DNA from: Paenibacillus timonensis
GTDB taxonomy: Bacteria; Bacillota; Bacilli; Paenibacillales; Paenibacillaceae
Direction of reading: 5' to 3'
DNA length: 64,000 bases
Assembly (NCBI RefSeq): GCF_022427145.1
Contig: NZ_JAKSXN010000008.1
Location: 1 to 64,000 of the forward strand
Positions 8,099-17,175 of the stretch are shown here, piece by piece. The position numbers and the translations under genes were made by a program. Numbering within the stretch: the stretch's first letter is position 1; the number at the start of each line of letters is the position of its first letter. The notes below the pieces were generated by a model. That model saw only the letters and a list, made by a program, of their open reading frames with translations, did not search any database and was not told the DNA's origin.

Positions 8099-9262
8099 AT
8101 GGACAAATTCGTATTTCATAATCCGACGAAGCTGATCTTCGGCAAAGGCCAGCTCGAGTCGCTTCGTACCGAGGTGCCGGCTTACGGCAAAAAAGTGCTG
8201 CTGGTTTACGGCGGCGGCAGCATCAAACGCAGCGGTCTGTACGATCAAGTGACGGCGATTCTGCGGGAAATCGGCGCCGAAGTGACGGAGCTTGCGGGCG
8301 TTGAGCCGAATCCGCGCCTGTCGACGGTGCATCGCGGAGTCGAGCTGTGCAAGACGAACGGCATCGAGCTGGTCCTCGCGGTCGGCGGCGGAAGCGTGCT
8401 GGACTGCTCGAAGGCGATTGCCGTCGGCGCCAAATACGACGGGGATATGTGGGATTTCGCGGAGCGGAAAGCCGTACCGAAAGCGGCCCTGCCGCTCGGA
8501 ACGGTGCTCACGATGGCTGCAACCGGCTCGGAAATGAACGGCAACTCCGTGATCTCCAACGAAGCGACGAAGGAGAAGCTCGGCTGGGGCAGCAAGCTGG
8601 CGTATCCGGCGTTTTCCATCCTGGATCCACAGTTCACCGCTTCGCTGCCGAAGGAACAAACGGTATACGGCATGGTCGACATCATGTCCCATGTATTCGA
8701 GCATTATTTCCATCCGACGCCGAACACCCCGCTGCAGGACGAGTTCTGCGAAGCGCTGTTGCGGACGGTCATCGAAACCGCGCCGAAGCTGGTTCAAGAT
8801 TTGGAGAACTTCGACCTCCGGGAAACGATTCTGCTGTGCGGCACGATGGCGCTGAACGGCGTGTTGAACATGGGCTTGTCCGGGGACTGGGCAACCCACA
8901 ACATCGAGCATGCCGTGTCGGCGGTTTACGATATTCCGCATGGCGGCGGACTGGCGATTCTGTTCCCGAACTGGATGAAATACAACCTGAAGCAGGATGT
9001 CGCCCGCTTCAAGCGTCTGGCGGTGAACGTCTTCCGCGTGGATCCTTCGGGCAAGAGCGACGAAGCGGTTGCGCTTGAGGGGATCGATGCGCTGCGTTCC
9101 TTCTGGAATTCGATCGGCGCTCCGAGCCGTTTGGCCGATTACGGCATTGACGACAGCCAGCTGGAAGCCATGGCCGATAAGGCGGTCCGCTTTGGTTCGT
9201 TCGGTAACTTTGCCGTGCTGGAGAAGCAGGACGTGCTCGAAATTTACCGTTTATCGCTGTAA
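8099..9262 (+). CDS. Iron-containing alcohol dehydrogenase, butanol dehydrogenase type
   Basis: A 387-residue group III alcohol dehydrogenase that reduces aldehydes to alcohols with NAD(P)H. It shows the nucleotide-binding [13 protein letters not shown] motif near residue 98 and the metal-ligand region [19 protein letters not shown] with the iron-binding histidines. Overall it resembles the BdhA/YugJ-type NADH-dependent butanol dehydrogenases. The ATG has AGGAGGAG upstream. It has its own promoter and terminator. The physiological substrate is unknown; a role in fermentation or aldehyde detoxification is likely. Confidence 0.9.
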   Translation: MDKFVFHNPTKLIFGKGQLESLRTEVPAYGKKVLLVYGGGSIKRSGLYDQVTAILREIGAEVTELAGVEPNPRLSTVHRGVELCKTNGIELVLAVGGGSVLDCSKAIAVGAKYDGDMWDFAERKAVPKAALPLGTVLTMAATGSEMNGNSVISNEATKEKLGWGSKLAYPAFSILDPQFTASLPKEQTVYGMVDIMSHVFEHYFHPTPNTPLQDEFCEALLRTVIETAPKLVQDLENFDLRETILLCGTMALNGVLNMGLSGDWATHNIEHAVSAVYDIPHGGGLAILFPNWMKYNLKQDVARFKRLAVNVFRVDPSGKSDEAVALEGIDALRSFWNSIGAPSRLADYGIDDSQLEAMADKAVRFGSFGNFAVLEKQDVLEIYRLSL

Positions 9263-9291
9263 TATCACCCCTTTTATAATGCGTCGAAACT

Positions 9292-9330
9292 ACCGGTTTC
9301 GCGGCGTAGCGCCGCGGGCCGGTTTTTCTT
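9292..9330 (+). terminator. Terminator of the alcohol dehydrogenase
   Basis: A long GC-rich hairpin (outer arms ACCGG and CCGGT, inner CGCGGCG-TAG-CGCCGCG, one bulged T) followed by TTTTTCTTTTTT. Confidence 0.85.
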
Positions 9331-9334
9331 TTTT

Positions 9335-9360
9335 CGAAACATATTTCTCCAATTTACGTA
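9335..9360 (+). promoter_or_regulatory. SigW-like ECF promoter of nfeD-floT
   Basis: CGAAAC (9335-9340), a 16-bp spacer and CGTA (9357-9360) match the SigW consensus TGAAAC-N16-CGTA. The B. subtilis homologue yuaF-floT is known to be SigW-dependent, so conserved control by a cell-envelope stress sigma factor is likely. Confidence 0.6.
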
Positions 9361-9406
9361 TGTATTTGTAGAGTTTATCAATATTTTGGGTAGAGGGAGG
9401 AACAGG

Positions 9407-9937
9407 ATGGAAGCGCTGTTTTGGGGTTGTTTCGTCGGCGGTGCCTTGTTTGCCGTCATCAGCGCGTTGCTTGGCGACTTGCTCGGAAGCTGGCTGGACG
9501 GCGTATTCGATTTCCTGTCCGTGGATTTTCTCAAGCCGATCATCACGGCCTCGGCGATTACGTCCTTCGGCGGAGCCGGCATTTTGCTGGACCGGTATAC
9601 GGGACTGGGAGCGGCCGGCGTTGTCCTTCTGGCGATCGTGGCCGCCGTCTTGTTATCCGCTGCCGTGTATTTCGCTTATGTGAGGCCGATGGAGAACAGC
9701 GAGAATTCCACGGGATTCTCCGAATCGGAGCTGCCCGGCAAGGTTGGCGAAGTCACGGTACCCATTCCGGCGCATGGATATGGCGAAGTGATGGTGAAGC
9801 TGGTGGGCGGCAATACGCTTCATATCGCCTCAAGCTGGGACCGGAAGGAGATTCCCGCCGGAACGGTCGTTGTCGTGATCGAGACGGCGAAGGACGGGAC
9901 CGTCCAGGTTTCCGAGCTTTATCCCCACCCGATGTAA
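9407..9937 (+). CDS. NfeD-like membrane protein (YuaF type)
   Basis: A 176-residue protein with membrane segments in the first 90 residues and a C-terminal soluble domain of about 75 residues rich in beta strands (GKVGEVTVPI to GTVVVVIETAKDG), the OB-fold of NfeD proteins. GGGAGGAACAGG precedes the ATG; an in-frame start 7 codons earlier has no ribosome site. It lies 24 bp upstream of the flotillin gene. NfeD and flotillin partners help organise membrane microdomains and fluidity. Confidence 0.82.
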   Translation: MEALFWGCFVGGALFAVISALLGDLLGSWLDGVFDFLSVDFLKPIITASAITSFGGAGILLDRYTGLGAAGVVLLAIVAAVLLSAAVYFAYVRPMENSENSTGFSESELPGKVGEVTVPIPAHGYGEVMVKLVGGNTLHIASSWDRKEIPAGTVVVVIETAKDGTVQVSELYPHPM

Positions 9938-9961
9938 CACCAAAACCAGAAGAGGGAGCTG

Positions 9962-11548
9962 TTGTCATTGTTCGAAAGTATTCCGGATTTCCTGTTGATC
10001 CCCATTATCGTGATCGCGGTCATTATCGTGCTCGGACTGGCGTTCTGGGCGCGGTATAAAACGGTGAGCCCCGACGAAGCGATGATCGTTACGGGTTCTT
10101 TTCTAGGGGGCAAGAACATTTCCGACGACCAATCCGGCCGTAAAATCAAGATCGTTCGCGGCGGCGGGGCGTTTATCTGGCCGATTTTTCAAAAAGCCGA
10201 GTTCATGTCGCTGCTCTCCCACAAGCTTGACGTCATGACGCCGGAGGTCTACACCGAGCAAGGGGTTCCGGTATCTGCTGACGGCGTGGCGATCATAAAG
10301 GTGGGCAGCTCGATCGAGGACGTCGCGACGGCGGCGGAGCAGTTTATGGGCAAGCCGATCGAATCGTTGAAAGGCGAGGCACAGGAAGTGCTGGAGGGTC
10401 ATCTTCGTTCGATTCTGGGTTCGATGACCGTCGAGGAAGTGTACCGGAACCGCGATAAATTCGCCCAGGAAGTGCAAGGCGTGGCGGCTCGCGACCTGAA
10501 GAAAATGGGACTTCAGATCGTATCGTTCACGATCAAGGATGTAAGAGATAAACACGGCTACCTGGAGGCGCTCGGCAAGCCGCGGATCGCGGCGGTCAAG
10601 CGGGACGCCGACATCGCCGAGGCGGAAGCCCAGCGGGATGCGCGGATTCAAAAGGCCCTTGCCGAGGAGGCCGGGCAGAAGGCCGAACTGGTGCGCGATA
10701 CGAACATCGCCGAGGCGGAGAAGGAGAAGGAGCTGAAGGTAGCGTCCTTTAAGAAGGAGCAGGACACGGCCAAGGCCGAAGCCGACCAAGCTTACCACAT
10801 TCAGGAGGCCCGGGCGAAGCAAACGATGGTCGAAGAGCAGATGAAGGTCGAGCTGGTACGCAAGGAACGGGAAATCGATCTACAGGACAAAGAAATTACC
10901 GTCCGTCAGAAGCAATATGACGCCGAAGTGAAGAAGAAAGCCGACGCGGATCGTTATGCGGTCGAACAGGCCGCTGAAGCCGAAAAGGCGCGGAAAATGC
11001 GGGAGGCCGATGCGCTGCAATACTCGATCGAGACGCAGGCCAAGGCTTCCGCCGAACAAAAGCGCCTGGAGGGCCTGGCGATCGCGGAGGCGGAACGGGC
11101 CAAAGGGACGGCGGATGCCGAAATCATCCGGCTGCGCGGCTTGGCCGAGGCCGAAGCCAAGGAGAAGCTGGCCGAAGCGTTCCAGAAATTCGGAGAGGCC
11201 GCGATTCTCGATATCGTAACGAAGATGCTGCCGGAATTGGCTGGCAAAATCGCGGCTCCGTTGTCCTCGATCGACAAGCTGACCGTGGTCGATACCGGCA
11301 AAGGAGAGGGAGCTGCGCGCGTCAGCAATTACGTCACCGAGCTCATGGCCACGGCGCCTGACATGCTGAAGAGCGTGTCGGGGATCGAGCTGGATCGGTT
11401 AATCCAAGGCTTGACCAAAGGCAAAATCGTCGCCGCTCCGCCGGCAGTCGAGGTTGCTTCCGCGAAATCCGGGGCAGCCGTGAAGGCTCCGGAGCCTGTC
11501 GCGCTGGAGACCGCCGCTTCGAAGGAAATGGTCCAAGACGGGCAGTAG
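9962..11548 (+). CDS. floT: Flotillin-like scaffold protein
   Basis: A 528-residue SPFH-domain protein starting at TTG behind GAGGGAG. One N-terminal hydrophobic hairpin (LIPIIVIAVIIVLGLAFW) anchors it, the SPFH domain spans roughly residues 40-200, and residues 210-420 form a long charged coiled coil full of EAE and KA repeats, as in YuaG/FloT. It assembles into membrane foci that gather signalling and secretion proteins. It is the second gene after nfeD. Confidence 0.92.
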   Translation: MSLFESIPDFLLIPIIVIAVIIVLGLAFWARYKTVSPDEAMIVTGSFLGGKNISDDQSGRKIKIVRGGGAFIWPIFQKAEFMSLLSHKLDVMTPEVYTEQGVPVSADGVAIIKVGSSIEDVATAAEQFMGKPIESLKGEAQEVLEGHLRSILGSMTVEEVYRNRDKFAQEVQGVAARDLKKMGLQIVSFTIKDVRDKHGYLEALGKPRIAAVKRDADIAEAEAQRDARIQKALAEEAGQKAELVRDTNIAEAEKEKELKVASFKKEQDTAKAEADQAYHIQEARAKQTMVEEQMKVELVRKEREIDLQDKEITVRQKQYDAEVKKKADADRYAVEQAAEAEKARKMREADALQYSIETQAKASAEQKRLEGLAIAEAERAKGTADAEIIRLRGLAEAEAKEKLAEAFQKFGEAAILDIVTKMLPELAGKIAAPLSSIDKLTVVDTGKGEGAARVSNYVTELMATAPDMLKSVSGIELDRLIQGLTKGKIVAAPPAVEVASAKSGAAVKAPEPVALETAASKEMVQDGQ

Positions 11549-11617
11549 GGCCTTTTGTCCGGCTTGACAACTGCCCTCAAATCCGTGTACCTTGTCATAG
11601 GATAAAAAAGGCAATCC

Positions 11618-11648
11618 GGCGTCCCGCCCATGTTTGGGCGCGGACGCC
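11618..11648 (+). terminator. Terminator after floT
   Basis: A hairpin with outer stem GGCGTCC/GGACGCC and inner stem CGCCCA/TGGGCG, flanked by AAAAAA upstream and TTT downstream. It ends floT transcription ahead of the glcT promoter. Confidence 0.7.
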
Positions 11649-11669
11649 TTTGAAATGCCTGGGAATCGG

Positions 11670-11698
11670 CTGACGCGGCTCGAAAAATCCATTATAAT
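11670..11698 (+). promoter_or_regulatory. glcT promoter
   Basis: CTGACG (11670-11675), a 17-bp spacer and TATAAT (11693-11698), 46 bp upstream of the GTG start of glcT. Confidence 0.55.
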
Positions 11699-11743
11699 GG
11701 GCTTAACCGTTTTCGGAGAATAGGAAAAAGAGGTGCTTATGTT

Positions 11744-12589
11744 GTGAACAGCCTGCGCGTATCCAAAGTGTTGAATAACAATGTCATCATCGCGAATCAC
11801 CCGGAGCGTGGCGAGGTCGTCGTGATCGGCAAAGGCATCGGATTTAACCGGAAAACGGGGGATTCCATCCCGCTAGAGGCCGTCGAGAAAATGTTCATTC
11901 TCACGAATCAGCAGGAGCAGGAGCAGTACAAACAGCTCGTGCCCCAGGTAGATGAACAGTTGATTGAAATCATCGGCGAAATCATCATGTACATTACCCG
12001 GAAGACGCAAACCGATCTGAACGAGCATATCCACATCGCCTTGACCGACCACTTGGCGTTCGCGATTAAACGGGCGGAGCAGGACATCGCGTTTCATAAC
12101 CCGTTTTTGTTCGAGACGAAGGAAATTTATCCGATGGAATTCGAACTGGCGGAATACGCCATCGGTTTGATCAAGGAGCGGCTGGGCGTCGATCTGGGCG
12201 AGGATGAAATCGGCTTCGTTGCGCTCCACATTAACAGCGCCATGACGAATCGCCACATCAGCGAGGTCCGCGGGCATGCCCAGTTAATCGCCGATTTGGT
12301 CGGCATCATAGAAGCGGAGCTTCATTTCTCGATCCTCCGCCATTCCCTGGATTATTCGCGTTTGCTGACCCATTTGCGGTTTGCGATCGAGCGGATTCGG
12401 CGGGGCGAGCAGGTCAGCGAAGTCGACAAACTGGAGATGCTGCTGAAACAGGAATACCCCGACTTGTATTCGCTTGCTTACAAATTGACGAAAGTGATGG
12501 AGCAGCGGCTCAAGATGCCGGTTTATCAGGCTGAGGTCAGTTATTTGACGATGCACTTGCACCGGGTAGCCCCGGCAAATATTCAATAG
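11744..12589 (+). CDS. glcT: PtsG antiterminator, BglG/SacY family
   Basis: A 281-residue RNA-binding antiterminator. Residues 1-60 form the CAT RNA-binding domain (SLRVSKVLNNNVIIA), followed by two PRD domains with phosphorylatable histidines (NEHIHIALTDHLAFAIKR and LGEDEIGFVALHINSA; second PRD histidines in ILRHSLDYSRLLTHLRF and YLTMHLHRV). In B. subtilis GlcT binds the ptsG leader when glucose is present and stops termination; EIIGlc phosphorylates and inactivates it. GTG is the start, with AAGAGGTG about nine bases upstream. The matching RNA target lies directly downstream. Confidence 0.93.
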   Translation: MNSLRVSKVLNNNVIIANHPERGEVVVIGKGIGFNRKTGDSIPLEAVEKMFILTNQQEQEQYKQLVPQVDEQLIEIIGEIIMYITRKTQTDLNEHIHIALTDHLAFAIKRAEQDIAFHNPFLFETKEIYPMEFELAEYAIGLIKERLGVDLGEDEIGFVALHINSAMTNRHISEVRGHAQLIADLVGIIEAELHFSILRHSLDYSRLLTHLRFAIERIRRGEQVSEVDKLEMLLKQEYPDLYSLAYKLTKVMEQRLKMPVYQAEVSYLTMHLHRVAPANIQ

Positions 12590-12594
12590 CTTGC

Positions 12595-12623
12595 TTGCGC
12601 GAAAAATAAAGGTCTGCTATAAT
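12595..12623 (+). promoter_or_regulatory. ptsG promoter
   Basis: TTGCGC (12595-12600), a 17-bp spacer and an extended -10 TGCTATAAT (TATAAT at 12618-12623). The transcript then runs through the antitermination leader. Confidence 0.65.
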
Positions 12624-12657
12624 TCCTAAGTGCATTGGCAACAACTTCATAATCACA

Positions 12658-12787
12658 ATGTGTGACTGATTCGATCAGGCATGAGTTGATAAAGGTTTCT
12701 TTGGATTGTATTGGGCGGTTACGGGGTATTATATCCGTAAGCGATAACGATACAGCGCAATGAACCTATATTGGCTCATGCTTTTTT
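12658..12787 (+). promoter_or_regulatory. RAT antiterminator and terminator in the ptsG leader
   Basis: The segment TGTGACTGATTCGATCAGG (from 12660) plus CATGAGT is very close to the GlcT-binding RAT element of ptsG leaders. Its 3' part GCATGAGTTGATAAAGGTT (12679-12697) pairs imperfectly with AACCTATATTGGCTCATGC (12763-12781), followed by six T. Binding of GlcT to the RAT would block this terminator. Between the two arms sits a further folded segment of about 65 nt with its own stem TTACGG/CCGTAA, which is longer than the simple loop I expect for this type of terminator. Confidence 0.8.
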
Positions 12788-12822
12788 AGTTTGTTGCACT
12801 ATGTCATAACAGGAGGGTGTTT

Positions 12823-14883
12823 ATGTTTAAGCGTTTGTTTGGTATTTTGCAGCGGGTAGGTAAAGCGTTGATGTTGCCGGTGGCTCTTCTCCCGGCGGCA
12901 GGCTTACTGCTCGGGATCGGCAATATGCTGATCAGCCCAGAGTTCCTGGACCTGGTGCCTGCCCTGGATAATCACGGCGTTCACGCCGTAGCCACTGTCA
13001 TGATGAACGCAGGCCAAATCGTCTTCTCGAACCTGGCCTTGCTGTTTGCCGTAGGCGTTGCAGTCGGTTTGGCCGGCGGGGAAGGTGTCGCTGGCCTAGC
13101 CGCGATCATCGGTTACCTCGTCATGAACGTGACGATGGGAACGGTGATCGGAGTGACGCCGGCGATGATCGGGACCGACCCGGCCTACGCCAATGTGCTC
13201 GGTATTCCGACGCTGGCCACCGGGGTATTCGGCGGGATTATCGTCGGGATTCTGGCCGCCGCCATGTATAACCGGTTCTTCCGGATCGAGCTTCCGTCGT
13301 ACCTCGGCTTCTTCGCCGGGAAGCGGTTCGTGCCGATTATGACGGCCGCCACATCGCTTCTTCTCGGCTTGCTGATGGTTATCATCTGGCCGCCGATCCA
13401 GGGGGGCCTCAACTCCGCGTCCCACTTCATGTTGGAACAGAACCGGACGTTGTCCGCGTTTATTTTCGGGGTTGTGGAACGGGCGCTCATTCCGTTCGGT
13501 TTGCACCATATTTTCTACTCGCCGTTCTGGTTCGAATTCGGTGAATACGTCAATAAAGCCGGTCAGCTCGTTCGCGGCGACCAATCGATCTTCATGGCCC
13601 AGCTGCGGGACGGCGTGCCGTTCACGGCGGGTACCTTTATGACCGGTAAATTCCCGTTCATGATGTTCGGGCTTCCGGCCGCGGCGCTGGCCATCTATCA
13701 CGAAGCCAGACCGGAGCATAAGAAATACGTGGCTGGGATCATGGGTTCGGCCGCATTGACCACCTTCTTGACGGGGATTACGGAACCGCTCGAGTTCTCG
13801 TTCCTGTTCGTCGCGCCGGTATTGTTCGCGGTGCATACGATCTTTGCCGGTTTGTCTTTCATGACGATGCATATCCTGGGCACGAAGATCGGGATGACCT
13901 TCTCCGGCGGTTTGATCGACTATCTGATTTTCGGGGTGATTCCAAACCGTACCCCATGGTGGAACGTCATCATCGTCGGTTTGATCCTCGCGGTGATCTA
14001 CTACTTCGGATTCCGTTTCGTTATCCGCAAGTTCAACCTGAAGACGCCGGGACGTGAAGATCCGGAAGGCGAAGCTGAAGGTGCTGGAACGGGCGGTGCC
14101 GTAAGTCAGGACGATCTGCCGCACAACATTTTGTCGGCGCTCGGCGGACAAGAGAACATCGCTCACCTGGATGCCTGCATCACTCGTTTGCGGGTTGAAG
14201 TCAAGGACAAAGGCAACGTCAGCAAGGACACGCTCAAGAAGCTGGGCGCATCCGGCGTCCTGGAGGTCGGTAACAACATCCAGGCGATTTTCGGAACGCG
14301 CTCCGACACGATCAAGTCGCAAATTGCCGACATTATGAGCGGTAAAGCACCGCGGGCCGCTGTGAAGACGGAGGACGTGAAACCTGCCGAGGTCGAGCAG
14401 CAGGCCGCCCAAGACGGCGATGCGATCATCAAGGAAGATATCGTGATGCCGGTGAACGGCGAATTGATGGACATTTCCAACGTTCCTGATCCGGTGTTCT
14501 CGGAAAGAATGACCGGCGACGGGTTCGCGGTTCTGCCGCACGACGGCGTCATTTGCTCTCCGGTTTACGGAAAAGTATTTAACGTCTTCCCGAGCAAGCA
14601 TGCCATCGGCATTATGTCGGATGGAGGCAAGGAAGTTCTCGTGCATATCGGCGTCAACACCGTGAAGCTGAAAGGCCAAGGCTTTAATGTTTTGGTCAAC
14701 GAAGGCGATTTGGTCGCTGCCGGACAACCGATCCTGGAGGTAGATCTCGATTATGTGAAGGAACATGCCCCTTCGATCATTTCGCCGATCGTCTTCTCGA
14801 ACCTGCCGGAAGGCGCGTCCGTGACGCTGCATAAGACCGGCAAGCTGCCGAAAGGCGAAGCCGATATCGTTTCGATCAAGTAA
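12823..14883 (+). CDS. ptsG: PTS glucose-specific enzyme IICBA
   Basis: A 686-residue glucose permease of the phosphotransferase system. The membrane IIC domain fills residues 1 to about 405, the IIB domain carries the phosphorylated cysteine C452 in [11 protein letters not shown], and the C-terminal IIA domain carries the histidine H608 in [14 protein letters not shown]. Domain order and length match B. subtilis PtsG. ATG 12823 sits six bases after AGGAGGG. It imports and phosphorylates glucose and also passes the glucose signal to GlcT. Confidence 0.95.
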   Translation: MFKRLFGILQRVGKALMLPVALLPAAGLLLGIGNMLISPEFLDLVPALDNHGVHAVATVMMNAGQIVFSNLALLFAVGVAVGLAGGEGVAGLAAIIGYLVMNVTMGTVIGVTPAMIGTDPAYANVLGIPTLATGVFGGIIVGILAAAMYNRFFRIELPSYLGFFAGKRFVPIMTAATSLLLGLLMVIIWPPIQGGLNSASHFMLEQNRTLSAFIFGVVERALIPFGLHHIFYSPFWFEFGEYVNKAGQLVRGDQSIFMAQLRDGVPFTAGTFMTGKFPFMMFGLPAAALAIYHEARPEHKKYVAGIMGSAALTTFLTGITEPLEFSFLFVAPVLFAVHTIFAGLSFMTMHILGTKIGMTFSGGLIDYLIFGVIPNRTPWWNVIIVGLILAVIYYFGFRFVIRKFNLKTPGREDPEGEAEGAGTGGAVSQDDLPHNILSALGGQENIAHLDACITRLRVEVKDKGNVSKDTLKKLGASGVLEVGNNIQAIFGTRSDTIKSQIADIMSGKAPRAAVKTEDVKPAEVEQQAAQDGDAIIKEDIVMPVNGELMDISNVPDPVFSERMTGDGFAVLPHDGVICSPVYGKVFNVFPSKHAIGIMSDGGKEVLVHIGVNTVKLKGQGFNVLVNEGDLVAAGQPILEVDLDYVKEHAPSIISPIVFSNLPEGASVTLHKTGKLPKGEADIVSIK

Positions 14884-14890
14884 ATCCTGG

Positions 14891-14919
14891 TGCGCCGCCG
14901 TCGAATCGGCGGCGGCGCA
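14891..14919 (+). terminator. GC-rich hairpin after ptsG
   Basis: TGCGCCGCCG pairs with CGGCGGCGCA around a short loop. The following T run is weak (TTTGGCTTT), so some read-through into ptsH is possible. Confidence 0.55.
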
Positions 14920-14920
14920 T

Positions 14921-14950
14921 TTGGCTTTAGTTACCGCGATCCCTTACAAT
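14921..14950 (+). promoter_or_regulatory. Possible ptsHI promoter
   Basis: TTGGCT (14921-14926), an 18-bp spacer and TACAAT (14945-14950) lie 66 bp upstream of ptsH. Confidence 0.4.
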
Positions 14951-15015
14951 ATGGTAGGGAGCGTTTCTTATATAAATAATTTCAAATCATAAATGAGAAA
15001 GCGAGAGGATCAATC

Positions 15016-15291
15016 ATGGAAAGAATGTTCAAAATTACGGATGAAGACGGAATTCACGCACGCCCGGCAACGGCCCTGGTCAATACAGCCAATAAATTCA
15101 AAGGAGCCGAATCTTTCGCGGAAGCGGGCGGCAAGAAAGTGACGTTGAAATCGATTCTTGGCGTACTGTCGCTGGGTCTCGAGCAAGGCGATTCGCTGAA
15201 GCTGATCGTTGAAGGGGAAGAGGCCGCTGAAGCACTTCAAGCGCTCACCGAAGTCATGGTTAACGAAGGGCTGGGAGAAGTGAATGCTTAA
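15016..15291 (+). CDS. ptsH: Phosphocarrier protein HPr
   Basis: A 91-residue HPr. The catalytic histidine is H14 in GIHARPAT, and the regulatory serine is S46 in [13 protein letters not shown], the site of HPr kinase in Gram-positive bacteria. It carries phosphate from enzyme I to the sugar permeases; its Ser-P form is the CcpA corepressor, relevant to the cre-like sites near galK and the mannan transporter. It overlaps ptsI by 8 bases. Confidence 0.96.
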   Translation: MERMFKITDEDGIHARPATALVNTANKFKGAESFAEAGGKKVTLKSILGVLSLGLEQGDSLKLIVEGEEAAEALQALTEVMVNEGLGEVNA

Positions 15292-16996
15292 AATCGATGG
15301 CATTGCCGCTTCGGCCGGCGTGGCCATCGCCAAAGCCTTCAAGCTGGAGCATCCCGATTATACGATTCATCGCCGGGATGCTTCCGATTCGGCAGCAGAG
15401 CTGGCGAAGCTGGATGAAGCATTGGCTAAATCCCAACAGGAGCTTGAGGCGATCAAAGAGCGCACGCTTCAAGAGCTTGGCGAGAAGAAAGCGGAGATTT
15501 TCGAATCCCATTTGTTGATACTGAACGATCCCGAGCTGTTGACGCCGGTTCGCGACAAAATCGCGTCCGACAACGTCAGCGCGGAATTTGCTTTGAACGA
15601 AACGGCAAACGAGTTTATCTCTATGTTTGAAAATATGAAAAGCGCCTACCTCAAGGAACGCGCGGCGGATATGCGGGACGTAACCAAGCGCGTGCTCACG
15701 CATCTGCTCGGTTTGACTTACGTCAACCCGGCGGATATCAGCGAGGAAGTCATCGTGATCGCGGAGGATTTGACGCCGTCGGATACGGCGCAGCTGAACC
15801 GCAATTACGTCAAGGGCTTTACGACGAATATCGGCGGCCGCACGTCGCACTCGGCGATCATGGCCCGCTCGCTGGAAATCCCCGCGGTTGTCGGCACCAA
15901 AGAGGTGCTGGACAAGGTGAACGGCGGCGATCTTGTCATCGTGGACGGACTGGACGGCAGCGTCATCATTAATCCGACCGAAGATGTCTTAAACGAATAC
16001 AAGGCGAAACGCGATAAGCACCTGATGCAGATCGAAGAGTGGAAGAAGATGCGCGAGGTGCAGACGACGTCAAAAGACGGCGTTCACGTAGAGTTGGCAG
16101 CCAACATCGGCACGCCAAACGACGTGGTAGGCGTACTGGAGAACGGCGGAGAAGGGGTAGGGCTGTATCGGACGGAGTTCCTGTATATGGGACGCACCGA
16201 GCTGCCTTCGGAGGATGTTCAATTTAACGCCTACAAGACGGTGCTGGAAAAAATGGAAGGCAAGCCGGTCGTGGTCCGGACGCTGGATATCGGCGGCGAC
16301 AAGGAACTGCCGTATCTCAATCTGCCAAAGGAAATGAACCCGTTCCTGGGCTTCCGCGCGATCCGCCTGTGCCTGGAGCAGAAGGACCTGTTCCGCACGC
16401 AGCTGCGCGCCCTGCTTCGGGCCAGCGTATACGGCTCGCTGCGCATCATGTTCCCGATGATCGCGACGTTGGATGAATTCCGCGCTGCGAAGGCAATGCT
16501 CCTGGAAGAGAAGGAGAAGCTGAAAGCCGAAGGCATTCAGGTATCCGACGAAATCCAGCTCGGCATTATGGTAGAGATTCCTTCGACGGCCGTATTGGCC
16601 GATCAGTTCGCCAAAGAAGTGGACTTCTTCAGTATTGGAACCAACGACCTCATTCAATATACGATGGCAGCCGACCGCATGAACGAACGCGTATCTTATT
16701 TGTACCAACCTTATAACCCGGCGATTTTGCGACTGGTCAAAATGGTCATCGATGCCGCACACAAAGAAGGCAAATGGGCCGGGATGTGCGGCGAAATGGC
16801 CGGCGATGCGACGGCGATTCCGTTGCTGCTGGGATTAGGGCTGGACGAATTCAGCATGAGCGCGACTTCGATTCTGCCGGCTCGTTCGCAGATTTCCAAG
16901 CTATCGAAAGCGGAAATGGAGCAGCTGGCGGCCAAGGCGCTGCAAATGCAGACCGCCGCGCAGGTCGTCGAGCTCGTTCGCGCGATCGAAGCGTAG
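15284..16996 (+). CDS. ptsI: PEP-protein phosphotransferase, PTS enzyme I
   Basis: A 570-residue enzyme I that takes phosphate from PEP and passes it to HPr. The swivelling domain holds the active histidine H189 in [13 protein letters not shown], and the PEP-binding TIM barrel includes [19 protein letters not shown] and the [14 protein letters not shown] and GMCGEMAGD blocks. Full length. Translation is coupled to ptsH through the 8-base overlap. Confidence 0.96.
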   Translation: MLKIDGIAASAGVAIAKAFKLEHPDYTIHRRDASDSAAELAKLDEALAKSQQELEAIKERTLQELGEKKAEIFESHLLILNDPELLTPVRDKIASDNVSAEFALNETANEFISMFENMKSAYLKERAADMRDVTKRVLTHLLGLTYVNPADISEEVIVIAEDLTPSDTAQLNRNYVKGFTTNIGGRTSHSAIMARSLEIPAVVGTKEVLDKVNGGDLVIVDGLDGSVIINPTEDVLNEYKAKRDKHLMQIEEWKKMREVQTTSKDGVHVELAANIGTPNDVVGVLENGGEGVGLYRTEFLYMGRTELPSEDVQFNAYKTVLEKMEGKPVVVRTLDIGGDKELPYLNLPKEMNPFLGFRAIRLCLEQKDLFRTQLRALLRASVYGSLRIMFPMIATLDEFRAAKAMLLEEKEKLKAEGIQVSDEIQLGIMVEIPSTAVLADQFAKEVDFFSIGTNDLIQYTMAADRMNERVSYLYQPYNPAILRLVKMVIDAAHKEGKWAGMCGEMAGDATAIPLLLGLGLDEFSMSATSILPARSQISKLSKAEMEQLAAKALQMQTAAQVVELVRAIEA

Positions 16997-17046
16997 AAGC
17001 GTAATATATCGAGATCTTTTCCAACCGAATTACGGGTTTCTTCTTT

Positions 17047-17077
17047 AACCGGTGCCGTCAAGGTACCGGTTTTTTTC
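17047..17077 (+). terminator. Terminator of ptsHI
   Basis: AACCGGTGCC (17047-17056) pairs with GGTACCGGTT (17062-17071) around a GTCAA loop, followed by TTTTTT. Confidence 0.88.
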
Positions 17078-17175
17078 ATGCGCAAGGTTTATTTTTGGTC
17101 GATTTTGGGATAAAGTGAGGTAAAACTGTAAGGCCAGCCTGAACAAACAACTACGTTACGGGAGCTAGAGTTCGT

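Noticed and set aside
11564-11648. TTGACA-N18-TACCTT followed by a terminator, a possible tiny RNA gene after floT
   Set aside because: The -10 box is poor, and the predicted transcript of about 50 nt would be almost only the terminator hairpin.
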